A DNA stretch of 64,000 nt from Brevibacillus panacihumi W25 (GCF_000503775.1 NZ_KI629787.1:290001-354000); one strand, 5' to 3'. Numbered from the stretch's first letter, positions 26,996 through 35,031 are shown. Notes: generated from the letters alone by a model not told the origin. Program-made: numbers and translations.

Positions 26996-27191
26996 CGCGC
27001 GTCACCGCCTTTCGGACTGGTACGGGGACGCCGACGCCCCTCGCTACTCTTTGCGAGATACGAGCGAGAGCGAGCGGTTTGAGCTGCGACTTCACCCACC
27101 CGCTAAAATTCATCTCGTGCGCTAGTTCGTACATTGCGCGTTCGTCCGGCACATCCAGATTAAAGCAGACCGCTTTCCGTTCCATTGCCAT
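26985..27191 (-). CDS. 68-aa ribbon-helix-helix-like protein
   Basis: A short beta strand (RKAVCFNLDV) followed by two helices (ERAMYELAHEM, FSGWVKSQL) resembles small RHH copy-control or partition proteins seen in plasmids. GGGAGG precedes the ATG. The match is by pattern only. Confidence 0.6.
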   Translation of the reverse strand: MAMERKAVCFNLDVPDERAMYELAHEMNFSGWVKSQLKPLALARISQRVARGVGVPVPVRKAVTRDGK

Positions 27192-27323
27192 GCGAATCCC
27201 TCCCGTTGTGTAGCGTTGTGATGCGCTATGTTACAAAGAATGTCGAACGGTTTGTCCAATATTCCCAAGGTTGGGATTAAATTTTCGACGGCTTGACCAT
27301 GCTGGATAGTGAGGTGATCCGGA

Positions 27324-27566
27324 ATGGATGAGAACTGGAAAAAGAAGAGGACGCGACTCGGGGCATTTATTGACCGCCACAAAATCAGCCAACAGTGGCT
27401 GCAGAAAGAGACGAAGTTGTCGAAGAATACTCTGACGCGACTATGTACGTACGATGAAAGCCGGGATTACCGGGCCGGGCCGTACGAGTCCGTGAAGCAG
27501 GCGATATACTTCGCGATCAAAAAGAAAAGGCCAGACGCGAAAATGTCCGACCTGTTCGATATGTGA
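27324..27566 (+). CDS. XRE-family HTH protein next to integrase
   Basis: 80 residues with helix-turn-helix KISQQWLQKETKLSKNTLTR (about 20-39) and a C-terminal AIKKKRPDAKMSDLFDM. GAGGTGAT precedes the ATG. It converges on the integrase gene with three bases between stops. It might control excision, but the DNA target is unknown. Confidence 0.75.
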   Translation: MDENWKKKRTRLGAFIDRHKISQQWLQKETKLSKNTLTRLCTYDESRDYRAGPYESVKQAIYFAIKKKRPDAKMSDLFDM

Positions 27567-27569
27567 CTC

Positions 27570-28556
27570 TTATCTATCACTCACCGAAAGCTCCCGAAGC
27601 GGTGAGTATTTTTTATGGGCGCGGGAGATGTCGTCGAGATTGATATTCAAATACCGCTTGGTGGTAGAGAGGTCCGTATGCCCCAGGATGCGCGACAGGG
27701 TAACTAGGTCCCCTTCATTATTCAGCCAGCGAGTGGCGAACGAATGGCGCAGTGTGTGCGGCGAGACGCGGATCGTACCGTTCAGTCCCGCCCGCTTCCC
27801 GTACTCGTGCATCCGGCTCCGAATCCGTCCCTCCGCCATCCTCTCGCCATCGTTCGTTAAGAAGACGTAGCGGATGCTTGATCCGAAGAACTCGCGCGAC
27901 TCTGCGATAAGCTGCCGTAGGAGTTTCGCCAGGGATTCCGAGATTGGGACGGCGCGGCTCCGTCTGTTCTTATTCTTCGCGCCCGGCAGCATGATAACGT
28001 TGTTGTCGAAGTCGATGTCGTTGATTTCGAGCGCGTTAATCTCGCACCCGCGTAGGCCAGCGTCATAGCCGAGCAGGATGGCGCAGTAGTCCCGGAAGCC
28101 TGCATACGTACTCTTATCGATGACCGAAAGCAACCGCTTAATCTCCGCCGTGCCGAACACGTTGAGCGTCTTCTCGTCCTGGCGCAGTTTCTGTAGTTGT
28201 GTCGCGGGATTCTCCGTAATGTGGCCTTCCTTTGCCAGCCGGTTAAACATCGCCTTAATCGCGCGTACCCTGACGTTGACGGTCCCGGCGGAGTTTCCGC
28301 GATCCAAGCAAGCCCGCACGTAGTTCCGTAGGTGATCGAGCGTCACTTCGTCCACGTATCGTATATTCGCGCCGAGATCCTCGTTGAGCGTGCCGAACGT
28401 CCACGCCCATACCTTCTGATAGTCGCTGAGTGTTCGCGGGCGGTAGCTTTCGGATGCGGCCGAGTTGAGTACCTTTTGCAGCGCCTCTTCCAACGTTAAC
28501 CTCGCGCTAGCATTTTCCGTGTGCGATTTCAGCGTGTTCCTGCGTTTCAAAACCAA
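27570..28556 (-). CDS. tyrosine integrase of element 1
   Basis: 328 residues from a TTG at 28556 that has GGAGG at 28569-28565, eight bases upstream; the longer upstream frame lacks an RBS and runs through the hairpin. N-terminal SAM-like core-binding domain (about 25-120) and catalytic domain with Arg in YDAGLRGCEIN, His-x-x-Arg in HTLRHSFATRW, His in LGHTDLSTT and the nucleophile Tyr in KRYLN. All five-motif residues look present, so it should be active. It reads away from the tRNA-Arg attachment site 160 bases upstream. Confidence 0.95.
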   Translation of the reverse strand: MVLKRRNTLKSHTENASARLTLEEALQKVLNSAASESYRPRTLSDYQKVWAWTFGTLNEDLGANIRYVDEVTLDHLRNYVRACLDRGNSAGTVNVRVRAIKAMFNRLAKEGHITENPATQLQKLRQDEKTLNVFGTAEIKRLLSVIDKSTYAGFRDYCAILLGYDAGLRGCEINALEINDIDFDNNVIMLPGAKNKNRRSRAVPISESLAKLLRQLIAESREFFGSSIRYVFLTNDGERMAEGRIRSRMHEYGKRAGLNGTIRVSPHTLRHSFATRWLNNEGDLVTLSRILGHTDLSTTKRYLNINLDDISRAHKKYSPLRELSVSDR

Positions 28557-28586
28557 CGAAAAAACCTCCGTTTCATTTAACGGAGG
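28557..28586 (-). terminator. terminator-like hairpin that includes the int Shine-Dalgarno
   Basis: CCTCCGTT with AACGGAGG around a six-base loop (28565-28586), followed on the minus strand by six T. The 3' arm is the GGAGG of the integrase RBS. It would end transcripts coming from the tRNA-Arg promoter and mask int translation. Confidence 0.75.
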
Positions 28587-28674
28587 CTTACGTATACCGA
28601 GCGAATACAACGGGCGAATCGAGAACGCGGTCCCTACCGAACGATTCCGCACAAACGCGGTCTGCCCATTCGAT

Positions 28675-28694
28675 AAATCAGCGTCAAAATGCCG
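28675..28694 (+). repeat. putative integrase arm-type site, right copy
   Basis: Same motif and orientation as 12330-12349, 24 bases from the right att core. Confidence 0.55.
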
Positions 28695-28717
28695 TCATAT
28701 CGCGGTTGATAACGAGT

Positions 28718-28768
28718 ATGGTACGCCTGAAGGGAATCGAACCCCCGCACATGGTTCCGGAGACCATT
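28718..28768. repeat. attR core: 51-bp repeat inside the intact tRNA
   Basis: Identical to 12206-12256; here it completes the tRNA-Arg gene, as usual for elements whose integrase gene lies at the tRNA side. Confidence 0.95.
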
Positions 28769-28793
28769 GCTCTATCCACTGAGCTACAGGCGT
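28719..28793 (-). tRNA. tRNA-Arg (anticodon CCG)
   Basis: 75 bases with encoded CCA. Acceptor stem ACGCCTG/CAGGCGT, D arm GCTCAGTGGATAGAGC, anticodon stem ATGGT/ACCAT around CTCCGGA, T arm GCGGGGGTTCGATTCCC-type. The anticodon loop reads CCG, decoding CGG. Integration site of element 1, which supplies its 3' 50 bases. Confidence 0.95.
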
Positions 28794-28812
28794 AGAATAA
28801 TGATGCCTTTCC

Positions 28813-28841
28813 ATTATAAAACATTCGCCAGTGAGTTGCAA
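28813..28841 (-). promoter_or_regulatory. tRNA-Arg promoter
   Basis: On the minus strand TTGCAA (28841-28836), 17-base spacer, TATAAT (28818-28813), about 20 bases before the tRNA 5' end. Confidence 0.8.
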
Positions 28842-28887
28842 TGGATAAAGCTGGTCTGAGCGTATTTTTTTCATGTGTGTGAACTTC

Positions 28888-29877
28888 TTATTTATCGAAG
28901 TGCTTCACGATATCATCCAACAGCATGTTGGCAGCAAAAATCCCGCCGCTCGTGTTCCAGATCACCTCGTTTACTTGGAACACCTGGTTGTTCTTTACGA
29001 CATTGAGGTTTTTCCAGAGCGGGTCATTGACCCATTCTTCTTTATAGGCAGCAGCATCTTTGTCTTCGTAATCGGATACCCAGTAAAACAGTACGTCACC
29101 GTCGGCCAATGTCATCTGTTCCTTGGTGATCACTTGCATGAACTCGTCTTTATCCTGGGCTGCAGGTCGCGCGAAGCCCAGCTGATTGAACAGGACACCT
29201 GCGAATGTATCCTTCATATACAGGCGGACTTTTCCGTTCAGGAAGCGGACGAGCGAGACCTGAGCTTTTGTCTTGTCTCCCAGCTTTGCTTTGGCCTCTT
29301 CTACCCGTTTGTCGAAATCAGCCATGATGGCTTTCCCTTCTGCTGCCTTGTTTACCGCTTCGGCGTACAGCATGAAGTTGGTCTTCCAGTTGCCGGACAA
29401 CTCGTCGGAAAAGACGGTGGGAGCGATTGCGGACAGCTGGCTGAAGACTTTTTCCTGACGAATTTTGTTCCCGATGATTAGATCGGGCTTCAGGCTGGCG
29501 ATCAGCTCCAGGTTCGGCTGTGTTTCCTCACCCAACACCGCGACGTCCTGCATTTTGTCTTGGATGTGGGCATACCACGGTTCTCCTTGCCAGGACTTCA
29601 CAGCTCCGACAGGCTTGATGCCGAGAGCAAGCAGGGCTTCTGTACCTTCATTGGTGAGAATGACGACCCGATTGGGCGTGCCTGTGATCTTGGTTTCACC
29701 CATGGCATGTGGAACGACGCGCACGTCTCCTGAATTTTCTGGTGCGGGCGCTTCTGTTTCGGTTGGGGCAGTTGCCGCCGGTTGGTGGTTGGAAGCAGCT
29801 TGATTGCCGCTGCCGCAACCGCTGACGAACAGGAGCAGCGATAAACCGATCAGGCCGAAGATGCGAAATGCTTTCAT
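28888..29877 (-). CDS. iron-siderophore ABC transporter substrate-binding lipoprotein (copy 2)
   Basis: 329 residues, lipobox FVSGC with Cys21, class III binding fold with the same landmarks as copy 1 (HAMGETKITGTPNRVVILT, LIASLKPDLIIGNKIRQEK). ATG at 29877 with GGGGTGAT upstream; longer frames from 29922 lack an RBS. Divergent from the FecCD permease pair at 30051-32094 across a region with two Fur boxes, so it is very likely the receptor of that transporter. Confidence 0.93.
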   Translation of the reverse strand: MKAFRIFGLIGLSLLLFVSGCGSGNQAASNHQPAATAPTETEAPAPENSGDVRVVPHAMGETKITGTPNRVVILTNEGTEALLALGIKPVGAVKSWQGEPWYAHIQDKMQDVAVLGEETQPNLELIASLKPDLIIGNKIRQEKVFSQLSAIAPTVFSDELSGNWKTNFMLYAEAVNKAAEGKAIMADFDKRVEEAKAKLGDKTKAQVSLVRFLNGKVRLYMKDTFAGVLFNQLGFARPAAQDKDEFMQVITKEQMTLADGDVLFYWVSDYEDKDAAAYKEEWVNDPLWKNLNVVKNNQVFQVNEVIWNTSGGIFAANMLLDDIVKHFDK

Positions 29878-29901
29878 GAAAAAAATCACCCCAAAATCAT
29901 T

Positions 29902-29920
29902 GAAATTAATTATCATTATC
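29902..29920. promoter_or_regulatory. Fur box for binding-protein copy 2
   Basis: GAAATTAATTATCATTATC, 15 of 19 bases of the Fur consensus, 25-43 bases before the minus-strand ATG. Confidence 0.7.
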
Positions 29921-29968
29921 ACTAGACTAACTGTATAATTCAGGAAGAGGGTCTGTCAATCATTTTTT

Positions 29969-29987
29969 GATAACAATAATCATTATC
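29969..29987. promoter_or_regulatory. Fur box for FecCD pair 1
   Basis: GATAACAATAATCATTATC, 17 of 19 bases of the consensus, upstream of the plus-strand permease genes. Confidence 0.85.
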
Positions 29988-30050
29988 ATTGACGGGCGGA
30001 TTAGGTGTACGTACAATACAGGTAATGTGTTGAGGAAAGAAGGGAATAGC

Positions 30051-31061
30051 GTGGCATCCATCTTGTCCACTCGGTTTCAAAAGACTGCGGTCCTCATCGC
30101 CGGTATGGTGATCCTGCTCGTGGCGATGGGAGCGAGCATTCTGTATGGTTTGCAGAATTTTCCCATATCGACAGCGATTCAGGCTTATACCGGCTTTGAC
30201 GGCAGCAATGAGCATCTCATCATCCAGCATACAAGGTTTCCCCGGGCGATTACGGCGGCCTTTGTCGGAGGGAGTCTGGCAGTAGCCGGGGCCTTGTTGC
30301 AAGCATTGACGCGCAACCCGCTCGCTTCTCCCTCCATCTTTGGAATCAACTCGGGAGCGGCGCTGCTGATCGTGCTTGCGCTCTACCTGTTTGGTTCCAT
30401 CTTTTCATTTCGCGAGCTGATGTGGGTAGGCTTTATCGGAGCAGGATTGACGGCTCTGTTCGTTTACCTTCTGGGTTCAGCAGGGCGAGGAGGCATGTCT
30501 CCGGTAAAAGTAACCTTGGCCGGGGCAGCGGTGGCTGCATTCGCTTCGTCGCTTACGTCGCTCTTGATGCTGATCGACAATGTAACGCTTGATGAAGCCC
30601 TGTATTGGCTGGTCGGCTCGGTATCGGGAAGAGATCTGCGCCATGCGCTCATGATTCTTCCGTACCTGGTCGGCGGATGGCTGCTGGCAGTGCTGCTGGC
30701 CAAATCCCTCAACATCATGTCGCTAGGGGATGATGTGGCCAAAAGCCTGGGACAGAAAACCGTATGGGTAAAATCCGCAGTCGTCATCGTTGTCGTCCTG
30801 CTGGCTGGCGGCTCGGTTGCCCTGACAGGTCCGATCGGCTTCGTGGGCATTATGATTCCGCATATTTGCCGGTATCTGATCGGGATTGATCACCGTTGGC
30901 TGATTCCTTATTGCATCGTGTTTGGCGCGATTTTTCTGGTGTTGGCGGATTTGATATCCCGTTTTCTGCTGATGCCGGAAGAGGTGCCGGTTGGAGTGGC
31001 GACAGCTGTGGTCGGGGTGCCGTTCGTCATAGCCATTGTCAGGAGGAGGGCGTATGAATAA
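30051..31061 (+). CDS. FecCD-family iron-siderophore permease (pair 1, first subunit)
   Basis: 336 residues from the GTG at 30051, eight to ten membrane helices, with FecCD landmarks RFPRAITAAFVGGSLAVAGALLQ, ASPSIFGINSGAALL and GPIGFVGIMIPHICR (each a membrane or coupling element). Imports ferric siderophore as a heterodimer with the next gene. No ATPase gene follows; the FecE-type ATPase at 43284 is the nearest candidate. Overlaps the second subunit by eight bases. Confidence 0.93.
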   Translation: MASILSTRFQKTAVLIAGMVILLVAMGASILYGLQNFPISTAIQAYTGFDGSNEHLIIQHTRFPRAITAAFVGGSLAVAGALLQALTRNPLASPSIFGINSGAALLIVLALYLFGSIFSFRELMWVGFIGAGLTALFVYLLGSAGRGGMSPVKVTLAGAAVAAFASSLTSLLMLIDNVTLDEALYWLVGSVSGRDLRHALMILPYLVGGWLLAVLLAKSLNIMSLGDDVAKSLGQKTVWVKSAVVIVVVLLAGGSVALTGPIGFVGIMIPHICRYLIGIDHRWLIPYCIVFGAIFLVLADLISRFLLMPEEVPVGVATAVVGVPFVIAIVRRRAYE

Positions 31062-32094
31062 ATTTATCGTCTTGCGCAGTCAACGGCCGCTGTATTCGTA
31101 TCAAGTAAACAGGCGCTGCCTGGTGATTCTGAGCCTGCTGTTCGTTTTGTTGGCGGGGGTCAGCATCGTCAGCATCGGACTGGGCAGCATTCAGATCCCT
31201 GTCATGGAGGTTTTGAAAAGTCTGGTCGGGCTGGGCGAAAATACGCATCAACTGGTGGTGCTGGAGCTGAGGCTGCCGCGCATTGCGGTGGCAGTCCTAG
31301 TGGGGGCATCGCTGGCTGTATCGGGTGCGATTCTGCAGGCTTTGATTCGAAATCCGTTGGCATCCCCGGATCTGATCGGAACCACGAATGGAGCAGCGGC
31401 TGCCGCAGTAGCCTATATTGCCTATTCCAACGGGGCCCACAGCATTCATTGGCTGCCATTTGTAGCGTTGGTCGGCGGGCTTTTCGCTGCATTCCTCACC
31501 TATATGGCATCCTGGAAGCGGGGGCTGTCTCCGTTTCGCTTTGCGCTGATCGGCGTCTCGATCTCGACAGCAATGGCAGCCCTCACGATCTTCTTCCTGA
31601 TCTCCGGACCGCTGTATATGGCCGCTCAGGCGATGAGCTGGATGTCGGGCACGGTGTATGGAAGCTCGTGGGATCATGTGTTCACTTTGCTTCCCTGGAC
31701 TATCGTATTTGTCCTGATCGCGCTCATGAACGCCAGAACATTGAATGCACAGGAGCTGGGTGAGGATATAGCACACGGGGTAGGAGTATCAGTCGAGCGC
31801 AAGCGTCTGCTCATGATTGCTGTGAGTGTAGCTCTGGCTGCTGCAGCGGTCGGGATTGGCGGCGGAATCGGCTTTGTCGGGCTGATGGCTCCGCATATGG
31901 CGCGAAAGCTGGTCGGCTCGTCCTTTGGCAGCTTGCTGCCTGCGTCAGCTTGCTTGGGAGCCTTGTTTGTCTTGATCGCCGATTTGGCGGCCAGGACGCT
32001 GTTTCTTCCTCTCGATGTCCCAGCAGGCGTTTTTACCGCGGCGGTCGGGGCCCCGTTTTTTCTGTTTCTTCTATACAAAAGTCGACAAGCATAA
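31054..32094 (+). CDS. FecCD-family iron-siderophore permease (pair 1, second subunit)
   Basis: 346 residues, polytopic, with RLPRIAVAVLVGASLAVSGAI, NPLASPDLIGTTNGA and GFVGLMAPHMARKLVGSSF. AGGAGGAG (31041-31048) precedes the ATG inside the end of the first subunit gene. Operon with it under the same Fur control. Confidence 0.93.
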   Translation: MNKFIVLRSQRPLYSYQVNRRCLVILSLLFVLLAGVSIVSIGLGSIQIPVMEVLKSLVGLGENTHQLVVLELRLPRIAVAVLVGASLAVSGAILQALIRNPLASPDLIGTTNGAAAAAVAYIAYSNGAHSIHWLPFVALVGGLFAAFLTYMASWKRGLSPFRFALIGVSISTAMAALTIFFLISGPLYMAAQAMSWMSGTVYGSSWDHVFTLLPWTIVFVLIALMNARTLNAQELGEDIAHGVGVSVERKRLLMIAVSVALAAAAVGIGGGIGFVGLMAPHMARKLVGSSFGSLLPASACLGALFVLIADLAARTLFLPLDVPAGVFTAAVGAPFFLFLLYKSRQA

Positions 32095-32142
32095 CACCAT
32101 TCCTGTATGAAAGTCCGCTCCCCGCTGACGAATAATCAACTT

Positions 32143-32159
32143 TTGGCAGGAAAATTGCA
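32143..32159 (+). promoter_or_regulatory. sigma-54-type -24/-12 promoter in front of rpoN
   Basis: TTGGCAGGAAAATTGCA agrees with YTGGCACGRNNNTTGCW at all but one position and has the obligatory GG-N10-GC spacing (32145-32146 and 32157-32158). It lies about 64 bases before the rpoN ATG. A nearby TATAAT (32171-32176) has no -35 at usable distance. Confidence 0.6.
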
Positions 32160-32222
32160 AGAGAGAACGAATATAATGGGATCAGGGAGTACAGTCAGAA
32201 GCAGTGGGGGGAGGGCAGCTTC

Positions 32223-33599
32223 ATGAACATGGGAATGGGGTTATATCAAGAGCAGACACTCAGATTGGTCATGACACCGGAACTGCGTCAAGCGATTACG
32301 ATCTTGCAATATTCCACGATTGATTTAATCTCTTACTTGCATGAACAAGCGATAGAAAATCCCGTGATTGAACTGCAGGAAGCGGCTGGGGAGACAGCTT
32401 CGACCCGAGTGGAAAAGCCGACTCACGAATTGGACTGGAAAGAGATCGTAGGCAATCGAGCGACAGGCGATTTTTCGCCGATGAAAAATGACAGCACTTA
32501 CAATCCGCTGGATCACGTCTCGCAGGGCTCTTTGACGCTCTATCAGCACCTGGAGACGCAACTCGGCTATGTAAAAGGGTTCACGCCCGGGCAAAAGGAA
32601 ATCGCCCTGTTTTTGATCGGCAATCTGGACGAAAAGGGCTATCTGGAGGTAAGCACAGAGGAAGCAGCGGCTGCCCTTCAGGCAGATTTGCAGGAGGTCG
32701 AGGACGTTCTGTCCATCCTGCAGCATTTCGATCCGGTGGGAGTGGCGGCACGCAATCTGGAGGAATGCCTCCTGCTGCAGCTGGAGCATCTGGCGCTGGA
32801 TGACGAAAAGATCGTTCAGGTGGTGCGCCATCATCTTCAGGATCTGGCGGACAATCGCTATCAGCGGATCGCAGATAAAGTAGGCTGTACGGTCCTGGAC
32901 GTGCAGGCGATGGCCGATCTCGTGCGCACGCTGAATCCGCGTCCAGGAGCAGCCTTTTCATCTACGGACACCCGATATGTGATCCCGGATGTCTCCGTCG
33001 AAAAGGTAGGGAGCGAGTATGTCGTCCTCGTAAACGACGTCGCTACACCGCGTTTGAAAATTAGCCCTTTTTACGAAAAAATGCTGAATCAGCAAAAGAG
33101 CCAGGAGGAAGCAAAGCAGTTCATCCACGACAAGCTGAACGCCGCGATGTGGCTGGCAAAAAGCCTGGAGCAGAGGCGCTTGACCTTGCTGCGGGTCACA
33201 CAGGCCATCGTCGAGCTGCAGCTGGACTTTTTCGAGCGGGGGATTCACTACCTCAAGCCGATGACGCAAAAGGAAATCGCGGAGAAGGTCGGCTTGCACG
33301 AATCGACGATCAGCCGCGCGACGAGCAATAAATACGTTCAGACGCCGCGGGGGATCTTTGAATTGAAGTACTTTTTCACCTCTGCGCTGGCTACGGCGAG
33401 CGGGGAGTCTGCCTCCTCGGAGAGTGTCAAACGCCGAATCAAGGCGCTGATCGAGCAAGAGGACCGGAAAGCGCCGCTGTCCGATCAAAAGCTGTCGGAA
33501 ATGCTGCTTGCGGAAGGAATCGAGATCTCGCGCCGGACGGTAGCCAAGTATCGGGAGGAAATGCTCATCCCTTCCTCAGCCAAACGAAAGAGGTTTTAA
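32223..33599 (+). CDS. rpoN: RNA polymerase sigma-54 factor
   Basis: 458 residues. Region I Gln/Leu-rich activator-response segment (MGLYQEQTLRLVMTPELRQAI, within the first 40 residues), core-binding region, HTH (KEIAEKVGLHESTISRATSNKY, about 350-372) and the C-terminal RpoN box ISRRTVAKYREEM (about 433-446). Directs transcription from -24/-12 promoters with an AAA+ activator. GGGGGGAGGG precedes the ATG. Followed three bases later by a glutaredoxin-like gene, the arrangement seen before cggR in related bacilli. Called sigL in Bacillus. Confidence 0.97.
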   Translation: MNMGMGLYQEQTLRLVMTPELRQAITILQYSTIDLISYLHEQAIENPVIELQEAAGETASTRVEKPTHELDWKEIVGNRATGDFSPMKNDSTYNPLDHVSQGSLTLYQHLETQLGYVKGFTPGQKEIALFLIGNLDEKGYLEVSTEEAAAALQADLQEVEDVLSILQHFDPVGVAARNLEECLLLQLEHLALDDEKIVQVVRHHLQDLADNRYQRIADKVGCTVLDVQAMADLVRTLNPRPGAAFSSTDTRYVIPDVSVEKVGSEYVVLVNDVATPRLKISPFYEKMLNQQKSQEEAKQFIHDKLNAAMWLAKSLEQRRLTLLRVTQAIVELQLDFFERGIHYLKPMTQKEIAEKVGLHESTISRATSNKYVQTPRGIFELKYFFTSALATASGESASSESVKRRIKALIEQEDRKAPLSDQKLSEMLLAEGIEISRRTVAKYREEMLIPSSAKRKRF

Positions 33600-33602
33600 A
33601 CG

Positions 33603-33872
33603 TTGAGTGAGTCGAATCGTATGGAGATCGTTCTCTACGGGAGAAAAAACTGCAAGCTGTGCGACGAGGTGGAGGAGTCGATACGAATCCTTGGCGCGGT
33701 CTATCCCTTGGATCTGCGAGTTGTCGACATCGAGTCAGACCCCGCGCTGCACGAGGAATTCATGCTGGTGATTCCGGCGGTAGCGATTGATGGAGAAGTG
33801 GTGTTTCGCTCCATCACGCACGTCGTAACACTGGCGGAGCTGGATCAGGAATTTCAGCGCAGGGGAACTTGA
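33603..33872 (+). CDS. glutaredoxin-like protein
   Basis: 89 residues, thioredoxin fold of the DUF836 type with redox motif CKLC near residues 17-20 and the cis-Pro region VIPAVAID. TTG start with AAAGAGG at nine bases; an ATG at 33621 is the alternative. Co-transcribed with rpoN and closed by the terminator at 33887-33923. Confidence 0.85.
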   Translation: MSESNRMEIVLYGRKNCKLCDEVEESIRILGAVYPLDLRVVDIESDPALHEEFMLVIPAVAIDGEVVFRSITHVVTLAELDQEFQRRGT

Positions 33873-33886
33873 ACCTTTTTACCAGG

Positions 33887-33923
33887 TGTGCTACATTTGA
33901 TTTGTAGCACATTTCTTTTTTTT
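33887..33923 (+). terminator. terminator after rpoN-glutaredoxin unit
   Basis: Perfect nine-base stem TGTGCTACA with TGTAGCACA and a long T-rich tail. Confidence 0.92.
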
Positions 33924-33931
33924 GCTCGAAG

Positions 33932-33967
33932 TGGGACGTAATTTGTATCACCGGGACATTTTAAGTC
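33932..33967 (+). promoter_or_regulatory. CggR operator
   Basis: Tandem half sites TGGGAC-N6-TGTA-N4-CGGGAC-N6-AGTC agree in order and spacing with the CggR operator CGGGAC-N6-TGTC repeated after four bases. Located 40 bases before cggR, so the repressor controls its own operon and is relieved by fructose-1,6-bisphosphate. Confidence 0.88.
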
Positions 33968-34005
33968 CCGATCAAGACGATTTTACCATATGAGGAAGAA
34001 TGTAC

Positions 34006-35031
34006 ATGCGCCGTCTAGTGGAGTTGCAACAAAAGCTGTTGCCAGACCTGGTCCAGGTACTGCGGGAGCGATACATGCTGCTTCGTTCCATCGATCATTT
34101 GCAGCCCATCGGCAGACGCGGCCTCGCGCAGGCGATGGGGACCACAGAACGCATCCTGCGCGCAGAAGTAGAGCTGTTAAAAGACTCGGGACTTCTGCAT
34201 GTGTCTGCAGCCGGCATGAATTTAAGCGTGGAGGGACAGCAGGTTCTGGACGAAATGGAGCCTTTGGTCGGGGAGTTGTTCGGACTGACCGATTTGGCGG
34301 AGCAGCTGCAGCGGCTCCTGGGGATTCCGGAAGTGATCGTGGTTCAGGGCAATGCCGACCAGTCCCCTTGGGTCAAGGAAGAACTGGGGAGAGTAGCAGC
34401 GCGAGTCCTCAAGCAGATCGTCCAGGAAAACGACATCGTAGCGGTCACCGGCGGATCATCCGTCGCCAGTCTGGCCCATCACCTGTCCGCTGCGCCCGTA
34501 TTCAAAACGGTCCAGTTCGTTCCGGCGCGCGGCGGTTTGTCCGAGCGGGCAGAGCTGCAAGCCAATACCTTGGCTTCGCAGATGGCAGCCAGAACGGGGG
34601 CCAGCTATCATCTCCTGCATGTGCCCGACCGCTTGCAGCCAGAGGCGTTGCAGACCTTGAAGAAGGAGCAGCAGGTGCAAGAAGTGCTGAATCTGCTTCG
34701 TCAGGCCCGCATCGTCCTGCACGGGATCGGGGACGCCATCTCGATGGCAAAGAGGCGGAACCACTCCGAGGCGGAGATTGCGGAGTTGCAGGAAAAAGGG
34801 GCAGTCTCCGAGGCGTTCGGCTACTACTTTAATGAAGCCGGCGAGACGGTCCATCACATGCCGACGATCGGGCTGCAGCTCGAAGATGTGAAAAAAGCAG
34901 AGAGCGTCCTCTCGATAGCAGGGGGAGAAAGCAAGGCAAAAGCGATCCTTTCCTTTGCCAAACAGTCGTGTCAGAATGTACTTGTAACGGATGAAGGAGC
35001 TGCCAGGTCCTTATTGTCCGCACGACTGTAA
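34006..35031 (+). CDS. cggR: central glycolytic genes regulator
   Basis: 341 residues, SorC/DeoR-type repressor: N-terminal winged HTH (QPIGRRGLAQAMGTTERILRAE, about 34-55) and a sugar-phosphate-binding domain (about 90-340) with VTGGSSVASLAHHL and FVPARGGL. Represses gapA operon until fructose-1,6-bisphosphate binds. The ATG at 34006 has AGGAAG at seven bases; an ATG at 34000 is too close. Confidence 0.96.
   Translation: MRRLVELQQKLLPDLVQVLRERYMLLRSIDHLQPIGRRGLAQAMGTTERILRAEVELLKDSGLLHVSAAGMNLSVEGQQVLDEMEPLVGELFGLTDLAEQLQRLLGIPEVIVVQGNADQSPWVKEELGRVAARVLKQIVQENDIVAVTGGSSVASLAHHLSAAPVFKTVQFVPARGGLSERAELQANTLASQMAARTGASYHLLHVPDRLQPEALQTLKKEQQVQEVLNLLRQARIVLHGIGDAISMAKRRNHSEAEIAELQEKGAVSEAFGYYFNEAGETVHHMPTIGLQLEDVKKAESVLSIAGGESKAKAILSFAKQSCQNVLVTDEGAARSLLSARL

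Larger units (their letters stand above)
12206..28768. mobile_element. Element 1: tRNA-Arg integrated phage-satellite-like element
   Basis: Bounded by a perfect 51-bp direct repeat (12206-12256 and 28718-28768) that is the 3' half of tRNA-Arg(CCG). The tyrosine integrase gene abuts the right end, reads away from the tRNA, and the tRNA is restored there. Inside are an XRE repressor with divergent early promoter, tiny coupled genes, a DUF3102 protein, a helicase-like protein, a terminase-small-like HTH protein, a tail tape-measure protein and a DUF2577 protein. No head, portal, large terminase or lysis genes were seen. It is either a satellite dependent on a helper phage or a decayed prophage; the intact frames and tight overlaps favour a satellite. 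Confidence 0.85.

Noticed and set aside
28557..28652. Longer integrase N-terminus from 28652
   Set aside because: No RBS, passes through the hairpin, and adds residues without integrase homology; the TTG at 28556 has an ideal GGAGG.
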